Assembly (NCBI GenBank): GCA_910585165.1
Contig: CAJUBX010000116.1
Coordinates: 1 to 5,153 of the forward strand
Direction: 5' to 3'
DNA length: 5,153 nt
Source: an uncultured Oscillibacter sp.
GTDB taxonomy: Bacteria; Bacillota; Clostridia; Oscillospirales; Oscillospiraceae
In this document: positions 1 through 3,882 of the stretch, in pieces
Position numbering within the stretch: position 1 is the stretch's first letter
Layout of the letters: the number at the start of each line of letters is the position of its first letter
Position numbers and translations under genes: made by a program
Notes under the pieces: generated by a model
Told to the model about the DNA's origin: nothing
The model's input: only the letters and a program-made list of their open reading frames with translations
Database searches by the model: none

Positions 1-201
1 CCCATTCTGGTGCCGCTGTTCATCAGCGCCTTCCGCCGGGCGGACGAGCTGGCCACGGCCATGGAGTGCCGCTGCTACCACGGCGGCGAGGGGCGGACGA
101 AGCTCCACGTCTTGAAGTACGAGAGGCGGGATTACATCGCCCTGGCCCTGGGCGGGCTGGTTTTGGCAGGAGTCATTGCCCTGCGGGCCTTTGGGCTGTG
201 A
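1..201 (+). CDS. ecfT: Energy-coupling factor transporter transmembrane protein EcfT (C-terminal 66 residues, 5' truncated)
   Basis: EcfT is the membrane scaffold of ECF-type ABC importers. It couples the EcfA1/EcfA2 ATPases to exchangeable vitamin- or metal-binding S components. Only the C-terminal part is in the window: the reading frame is open from base 1 to a TGA at 199-201. Visible residues 11-35 hold the family's coupling-helix signature, with FRRADELATAME followed by C-R-C and then YHGGEGRTKL. The central Arg (fragment residue 24) of the usual Ala-Arg-Gly motif is kept, but both flanking residues are Cys. A basic stretch (LKYERRDY) then leads into a final membrane helix at about fragment residues 45-64, ending almost at the C terminus, as is usual for EcfT. 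The next gene starts 16 bases downstream. That truA lies two genes downstream supports the call, because ecfT-truA linkage is classical in Firmicutes. The ecfA genes would be expected left of the window. Confidence 0.93.
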   Translation, partial: PILVPLFISAFRRADELATAMECRCYHGGEGRTKLHVLKYERRDYIALALGGLVLAGVIALRAFGL

Positions 202-204
202 GAG

Positions 205-211
205 AGGGGGG
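205..211 (+). promoter_or_regulatory. Ribosome binding site for the GTG-started membrane protein gene
   Basis: A purine run AGGGGGG lies 6 bases before the GTG at 218. It fixes the start at that GTG and not at the upstream ATG at 176, which lies inside ecfT and has no such site in front of it. Confidence 0.65.
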
Positions 212-217
212 ATTACG

Positions 218-1111
218 GTGGAAAAGAAGAAGCGCGATTGGGTGAAGATTGGTACGCTGGTCCTGTGCGTCGTTTTGCTGGCTTTGAATCTCAGGCAGGG
301 ACGGCGTATCGACGAGTTGGAACAGGACGTTTGGAATGCGCAAAACAGCGTTATGGACAATATCCGTTCCATGGAGTCCTCCCTATACCGCCGGTTCCAG
401 AAGGCGGACGCCCTGGTTTTGGATTGGGACTATACCACCTCCGTAGACCGGGAGACCCGTTGTCTGCGTCTGGAGGTTTCCCTGGCGCTGAAGGAGTGGG
501 GAGAGGACACCGCCGTCGGGTTGGTGTGCTCCCACTTCTGGGGCAATGGCGGCGAGGGTTCCGTGCCCCTGACCTCCAAAGGGAACGGGAACTTTGCTGG
601 AACACTGGAAATTCCCCTGACAGAGCTTTCCGGGGAGCTGATTCTGGACATGGTGATCCAAAACGGCGGCGGGAGCCGCCGGGAGGACCTGGGGAGCCTG
701 GGGCAGGTATCAGAATTGCTGCCGGTCCGGTGCTATGGTACGGGAATCGGCGGTCCTGTCTATGAGAAGGACGCGAACCAATCAGGCAGGTTCACTCTGT
801 TCGAGTGCTGGGCAGCGCTGGAGGGCGAGGCGCTGGCGCTGGACAAGGTGACCGGCCAGACCTTCCGCCTTTTAAAAAACGGCAAAGCCGTCATGGAACT
901 GCCGGGGAAGACGGAGGACCGCCTTGACGAGTATTCCTGCGGAGAGCTTTCCACGGAGGTACAAACGGGGGACAAGCTGACTGCGGCCTTCCTCTGTAAG
1001 GACGGGTACGGTTTGAACTACGAGTTTTTTCTCCGCGAGTGGACGGTGGAGGAGGGCGGACTTTCTGAGAACGCCCCGGAACAGGATTACCCCAGGCTTA
1101 CCTGGGATTGA
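218..1111 (+). CDS. Unrecognised single-pass membrane protein with coiled coil and extracytoplasmic domain (297 aa)
   Basis: I do not recognise a named family. The GTG start at 218 is chosen for its ribosome binding site and because the protein then begins with a classic basic N terminus (EKKKRDWVK). A hydrophobic helix follows at about residues 10-25 (IGTLVLCVVLLALNL). Positive charges before the helix predict N-in topology, with the rest outside the cytoplasm; there is no obvious signal-peptidase site. Residues 29-62 are polar and heptad-like (RRIDELEQDVWNAQNSV...), consistent with a short coiled coil that could mediate oligomerisation. Residues 64-297 alternate charged and beta-forming segments and contain few Cys residues, suggesting one or two beta-sandwich-like domains. 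I see no catalytic motif. The gene sits between ecfT and truA with gaps of 16 and 17 bases, so it is probably co-transcribed with them. A structural or envelope-sensing role would be a guess. That it is a real gene is supported by the start signals, frame length and tight packing. Confidence 0.85.
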   Translation: MEKKKRDWVKIGTLVLCVVLLALNLRQGRRIDELEQDVWNAQNSVMDNIRSMESSLYRRFQKADALVLDWDYTTSVDRETRCLRLEVSLALKEWGEDTAVGLVCSHFWGNGGEGSVPLTSKGNGNFAGTLEIPLTELSGELILDMVIQNGGGSRREDLGSLGQVSELLPVRCYGTGIGGPVYEKDANQSGRFTLFECWAALEGEALALDKVTGQTFRLLKNGKAVMELPGKTEDRLDEYSCGELSTEVQTGDKLTAAFLCKDGYGLNYEFFLREWTVEEGGLSENAPEQDYPRLTWD

Positions 1112-1114
1112 ACC

Positions 1115-1123
1115 GGAAGGAGG
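1115..1123 (+). promoter_or_regulatory. Ribosome binding site of truA
   Basis: GGAAGGAGG ends 5 bases before the ATG at 1129. It rules out the in-frame TTG at 1108, which would add seven residues and lies upstream of this site. Confidence 0.8.
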
Positions 1124-1128
1124 CGGCT

Positions 1129-1884
1129 ATGCGCAACATCGCCTTGAAACTCACCTATAACGGTGCCGCCTACCACGGCTGGCAGGTGCAGAAAAACGCC
1201 GCCTCCGTCTGCGAGACGCTGCAAAAGGCCATTTCGAAGGTCTGCGGCGGGCCCGTTCACCTGACGGGCTGCGGCCGGACGGACGCGGGGGTCCACGCGG
1301 AGCGCTATGTCGCCAATTTCCGTACGGAGAGCCGCATCCCCATTGAACGCATGCCCTACGCCATCAACACCCACACCCCGGAGGACATCGCCGTCCGGGA
1401 GGCGGTGGAGGTAAGCGGGGATTTCAACGCCATCGGCTCCTGCATCAAAAAGGAGTACACCTACCGCATTTACAACTCCCGCTTTAAAAATCCCTTCTAT
1501 GTGAACCGGGCTTATTTTTACCCCAAGCGGCTGGACGAGGACTTTTTGAACCGGGCTGCCCATATGTTTGTGGGGACCCACGATTTCCGGGCCGTCCGCT
1601 CGGTGGGCACGGAGACGAGGACCACCGTCCGCACCGTCTACTGGTGCGACGTGGCCCGAAGCGGGGATCTGCTGGAGCTGAAGGTCTGCGCCGACGGTTT
1701 TTTGTATAATATGGTCCGGGCCATTACCGGCACGGTGCTTTACGCCGCCGAGGGGAAATTTGCCCCGGAGGACATCCCCGCCATTTTGGAGAGCGGGGAC
1801 CGGACGCTGGCGGGGCCCACGGTGCCTCCGGGAGGGCTGTACCTGACGAGAATTTGGTATGAGGATGAACGGCTGAATGAGTGA
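1129..1884 (+). CDS. truA: tRNA pseudouridine(38-40) synthase TruA
   Basis: TruA converts uridines 38, 39 and 40 in the anticodon stem-loop of many tRNAs to pseudouridine in the cytoplasm. The 251-residue product is the normal length for the family. It opens with the TruA N terminus (IALKLTYNGAAYHGWQVQ). Residues 47-57 carry the catalytic signature GCGRTDAGVHA; Asp52 is the expected nucleophile, matching Asp60 of the E. coli enzyme. Later family landmarks are KKEYTYRIYN, the NPFYVNRAYFYP segment, the FLYNMVRAI motif near the active site, and the C-terminal AGPTVPPGGLYLTRIWY block. All key residues I can check are present, so the enzyme should be active. The gene starts 17 bases after the preceding membrane protein gene, and its last 8 bases overlap the start of the next gene, which points to translational coupling. 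The downstream rplM-rpsI pair seen in Bacillus is absent here. Confidence 0.98.
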   Translation: MRNIALKLTYNGAAYHGWQVQKNAASVCETLQKAISKVCGGPVHLTGCGRTDAGVHAERYVANFRTESRIPIERMPYAINTHTPEDIAVREAVEVSGDFNAIGSCIKKEYTYRIYNSRFKNPFYVNRAYFYPKRLDEDFLNRAAHMFVGTHDFRAVRSVGTETRTTVRTVYWCDVARSGDLLELKVCADGFLYNMVRAITGTVLYAAEGKFAPEDIPAILESGDRTLAGPTVPPGGLYLTRIWYEDERLNE

Positions 1885-3040
1885 CAAACGCGGGGACAAG
1901 TCCAAAGAGGGGCGGCGGCCTGTCCGCAGCTTCCTGAGCTTTCTGCTGATGCTGGCGGCGGTGCTGCTGGTGGTGCTGCTGGCGGCCTACCGGGACGGCA
2001 CCGGGTTCGACGTTCTCCGGCGCTACCTCCACTATGGCCGCTCGGAGCAGGTGGGAGGCGAGACGGTCTACCATTACGACGCGGCCTCGAAAAACCGCTT
2101 TGCCCTGCTGGGAGACAGCCTGGTGGTGCTGTCGGACGCGTCGTTGAGCCTCTACGGCAGCGCCGGGGAGGAGGTATGGTCCACGCCTGTGACCATGACG
2201 TCCCCGGCCCTGGTCTCCGGCGGCGGCCGGGCGGCGGCCTACGACGTGGGGGGCACGGCGCTGTATGTCCTGGACCAGTCGGGCCTGCTGCTGGAGCTCA
2301 CCGCGGGAGAAGAGGAGCCCTACATATCCGCCACGCTGAATGCAGACGGCGAACTGGCGGTGACGGCGCAGAAAAAGGGCTACAAGGGCTGCGTCAAAGT
2401 CTATGACCGGGCTCTGGGACCGGAGCCGTCCTTTGAGTTCAAGTCCTCCCGGCGCTTTGTCCTGGACGGGTACGTGGAGGGAGACGATCTGGCAGTGGTG
2501 ACACTGGGGCAGGAGAACGGCGTTTTTGTCACCAGCATAGGGCTTTACGACCTGTCGAAGGATGCGGAGGAGCCCCGGTCCTCCTATAATATCTCCGGCG
2601 GACTGGCGGCCGCCATCGGGGAGCAGGAGGGAAAAACCGCCGTCGTTACGGACGCTTCCCTGGTCTTCGCCTCCGGCGGGGAAATCACCGGGACCTACTC
2701 CTACGGAGGGGCCTACCTCCGGGACTACGACCTGGGGGGGACGGGTTTTGCGGCGCTGCTTTTGAACCGCTACCGCTCCGGCAGCGTAGGGCGGCTGGTT
2801 ACGGTGGACAAGAACGGAGAGGTTTTGGGCTCTCTGGACGTGCGGGAGGAGGTGCTGAGCGTCTCCGCCTCCGGCCGGTATCTGGCGGTGCTCTACGCCG
2901 ACCGCCTGGCGGTCTACAACCAGGACCTCCAGCCCTACGCCGCCCTGCGCGGAACCGGGGACGCCCGCGAGGCCCTGATGCGCCCGGACGGGTCGGTTCT
3001 GCTGCTGTCCGCGGGCTTCGCCAGCCTGTTTTTGCCTTGA
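1877..3040 (+). CDS. Membrane-anchored beta-propeller-like protein, DUF5711 family (387 aa)
   Basis: The product has a basic cytoplasmic tail (residues 1-17), one hydrophobic helix at about 18-38 rich in Leu and Val, and a large domain predicted to face outward. From about residue 55 on the domain is built from repeated short beta-strand blocks, each with a hydrophobic strand, a Gly-rich turn and an aromatic or Asp-Gly ending. Examples are FALLGDSLVVLSD, LYVLDQSGLLLEL, RFVLDGYVEGDDLAVVTL, LVTVDKNGEVLGSL and YLAVLYADRLAVYN. This layout fits a WD40/PQQ-like beta-propeller. Length, anchor and position beside cvpA match the DUF5711 proteins I know from Clostridia; the family name is recalled, not searched. 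No enzymatic motif is seen. ATG 1877 overlaps the truA stop by 8 bases and has only a weak GAGGAT at 1861-1866, 10 bases upstream, so translation probably depends on ribosomes finishing truA. The function is unknown; a scaffold or envelope-sensing role is inference. Confidence 0.85.
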   Translation: MSDKRGDKSKEGRRPVRSFLSFLLMLAAVLLVVLLAAYRDGTGFDVLRRYLHYGRSEQVGGETVYHYDAASKNRFALLGDSLVVLSDASLSLYGSAGEEVWSTPVTMTSPALVSGGGRAAAYDVGGTALYVLDQSGLLLELTAGEEEPYISATLNADGELAVTAQKKGYKGCVKVYDRALGPEPSFEFKSSRRFVLDGYVEGDDLAVVTLGQENGVFVTSIGLYDLSKDAEEPRSSYNISGGLAAAIGEQEGKTAVVTDASLVFASGGEITGTYSYGGAYLRDYDLGGTGFAALLLNRYRSGSVGRLVTVDKNGEVLGSLDVREEVLSVSASGRYLAVLYADRLAVYNQDLQPYAALRGTGDAREALMRPDGSVLLLSAGFASLFLP

Positions 3041-3080
3041 CTGTATGAAAATAAGCGCGAGTTCACAAAACGTTTACACA

Positions 3081-3088
3081 GGGGGAGG
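3081..3088 (+). promoter_or_regulatory. Ribosome binding site fixing the TTG start of the CvpA gene
   Basis: GGGGGAGG lies 9 bases before the TTG at 3098. The next in-frame ATG (3197, residue 34) lies inside the second membrane segment, lacks a comparable site, and would delete the first conserved helix. Confidence 0.75.
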
Positions 3089-3097
3089 TAGGAAAGT

Positions 3098-3796
3098 TTG
3101 ACGACACCTGTTATAATAGATGCCATCGCCGTGGCGGTGCTGGCGGGCTTCGGAATATGGGGGGCCTGGAAGGGACTGCTGCGGACCCTGGCGGGTCTTA
3201 TGGTAGTGGTCTTGTCCCTGGCGGGGGCGGGAATCATTGCCTCGGCCCTCTCGGCCCCGGCGGCGAAGCTGGCCGCCCCGGTGATTGAGCGGCGGCTGGA
3301 GTCCCGCCTGGACGAGGCCATTCAGGAGCGCTATTCCGGCGGACGGGCGGGGGAGGACTCCCTGGAGGATACGCTCTCCGCTGCGGATATGCTGGGGCTT
3401 CTTGGCATTGACGAAACTTGGTGGGACGCGCTGTCCCTCCGGGCGATGGACGCCGTCCGGGATACCGGGGTTCAGGTGATGACCGCCGTGATTGAAAGCG
3501 TGGCCCGCTCCATGCTCTACGGCGTTTTGTACATGCTTTCCTTTGTCCTGCTGAGCCTGGCCCTGCACCTTCTGGTGCGGATGCTAGACGCCTTTTTAAA
3601 GCTGCCGGGCCTTCACGGCCTGAACGCCGTGGGCGGGGGACTGGCGGGACTTATAGAGGGGGCGCTGCTGGTGTTTCTGGCGGTATGGGCGCTGCGGTTG
3701 GCGGGAGTCTCCTTCGACGCGGAGGAGGGCGGCCGGATTTTCCGGTTTTTCACCACCCATACGCCCCTGGACATATTGAAAATTTTTGGTATATAA
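3098..3796 (+). CDS. CvpA family membrane protein (232 aa)
   Basis: CvpA-family proteins are small polytopic inner-membrane proteins. They are named for an E. coli protein needed for colicin V production, and many homologues affect envelope integrity; the molecular activity is not settled. Here four hydrophobic segments are seen: about residues 5-22 (IIDAIAVAVLAGFGIWGAW), 24-50, 136-161 (MLYGVLYMLSFVLLSLALHLLV) and 178-203. The KG after the first helix and the LNAVGGGLAGLIEG segment at 175-188 match the conserved family pattern in which a Leu-Asn and a Gly-rich turn open the last helix. A long charged loop (about 60-125) separates the helix pairs, as in clostridial members, which are longer than the E. 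coli protein (about 160 aa). The TTG start is supported by its ribosome binding site. The gene follows the DUF5711-like gene after 57 bases without a visible terminator, so read-through is likely. Its last codons carry the putative clp promoter. Confidence 0.88.
   Translation: MTTPVIIDAIAVAVLAGFGIWGAWKGLLRTLAGLMVVVLSLAGAGIIASALSAPAAKLAAPVIERRLESRLDEAIQERYSGGRAGEDSLEDTLSAADMLGLLGIDETWWDALSLRAMDAVRDTGVQVMTAVIESVARSMLYGVLYMLSFVLLSLALHLLVRMLDAFLKLPGLHGLNAVGGGLAGLIEGALLVFLAVWALRLAGVSFDAEEGGRIFRFFTTHTPLDILKIFGI
3109..3117 (+). promoter_or_regulatory. Perfect extended -10 element inside the first codons of the CvpA gene (weak candidate)
   Basis: TGTTATAAT matches the consensus extended -10 (TGN-TATAAT) exactly, in a region otherwise rich in G and C. 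No good -35 lies 16-18 bases upstream (TAGGAA at 3089-3094). It falls in codons 4-7 of the gene, so a transcript from it would lack the TTG start. It may be a chance result of Val-Ile-Ile codons in an AT-rich gene start. Confidence 0.25.
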
Positions 3797-3797
3797 A
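3768..3797 (+). promoter_or_regulatory. Putative sigma-A promoter of the clp gene
   Basis: TGGACA (3768-3773) matches the -35 consensus at five of six positions. It is followed after 18 bases by TATAAA (3792-3797), also five of six. Alternatively, TATATA at 3790 with a TGG just in front gives an extended -10 at 16-base spacing. Transcription would start near 3802-3805, just after the cvpA stop, leaving a leader of about 80 bases before clp. The block sits in the last ten codons of cvpA, where the sequence turns sharply AT-rich. I see no CtsR operator (paired GGTCAAA heptads) or CIRCE element beside it. Confidence 0.5.
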
Positions 3798-3803
3798 AAC
3801 ATT

Positions 3804-3836
3804 CCCCGGCGGGGCCGGGGGGCCTTCATGAGGCCC
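3804..3836 (+). other. Two abutting GC-rich hairpins in the clp leader
   Basis: CCCCGGC (3804-3810) pairs with GCCGGGG (3814-3820) around a GGG loop. GGGCCT (3820-3825) pairs with AGGCCC (3831-3836) around TCATG. The two stems share base 3820, so they sit side by side or compete at the junction. Neither is followed by a T run, so they do not make a standard intrinsic terminator for cvpA. They lie between the putative clp promoter and the clp start and would be part of the clp leader, or could protect the 3' end of the cvpA message. Confidence 0.5.
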
Positions 3837-3851
3837 GACATCAAATGAACA

Positions 3852-3865
3852 GCGCCTGCGGGCGC
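3852..3865 (+). other. Third short hairpin just before the clp ribosome binding site
   Basis: GCGCC (3852-3856) pairs with GGCGC (3861-3865) around TGCG, a 5-bp stem with a tetraloop. It ends 2 bases before the GGAGG of clp and could affect ribosome access. In such GC-rich DNA a stem this short can also arise by chance. Confidence 0.35.
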
Positions 3866-3867
3866 AT

Positions 3868-3872
3868 GGAGG
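3868..3872 (+). promoter_or_regulatory. Ribosome binding site of the clp gene
   Basis: GGAGG lies 10 bases before the ATG at 3883, a little farther than ideal. A second purine patch, AAGAGG (3876-3881), is too close to the ATG to serve well. The first in-frame Cys pair follows the ATG directly, as expected for a zinc-finger Clp protein, which supports this start. Confidence 0.6.
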
Positions 3873-3882
3873 TTTAAGAGGT

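Noticed and set aside
238..765. A 175-codon + strand frame within the unknown membrane protein gene
   Set aside because: The translation is Gly/Arg/Pro-rich, a typical shadow frame. The 218-1111 frame has the ribosome binding site, anchor helix and coiled coil, and fits the operon spacing.
1087..1905. A 272-codon open frame on the - strand opposite truA
   Set aside because: It lies almost exactly antisense to truA, whose catalytic motifs are unmistakable. Long antisense frames are common in GC-rich DNA. Its translation is Pro/Arg/Gly/Val-rich without recognisable domains.
1945..1985. Short repeats of CTG/GTG/GCG triplets in the DUF5711-like gene
   Set aside because: They simply encode the Leu/Val/Ala membrane helix with high-GC codon preference and are not an independent repeat element.
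3037..3065. TTGACT at the end of the DUF5711-like gene as a -35 for cvpA
   Set aside because: The -35 match is good, but the sequence 16-18 bases on (around AGTTCA) does not resemble a -10. TTTACA at 3073-3078 likewise has no partner at a workable distance.
3045..3101. An 18-codon mini-ORF (ATG 3045, TGA 3099-3101) overlapping the TTG start of the CvpA gene
   Set aside because: The stop overlaps the TTG, which would suit translational coupling. However, there is no ribosome binding site before ATG 3045, and its 3' part is simply the cvpA ribosome binding site read as codons. Chance is the simplest explanation.
3804..3836. Intrinsic terminator after cvpA
   Set aside because: The stems are strong, but the downstream sequence has no T run, so it does not meet the standard pattern.
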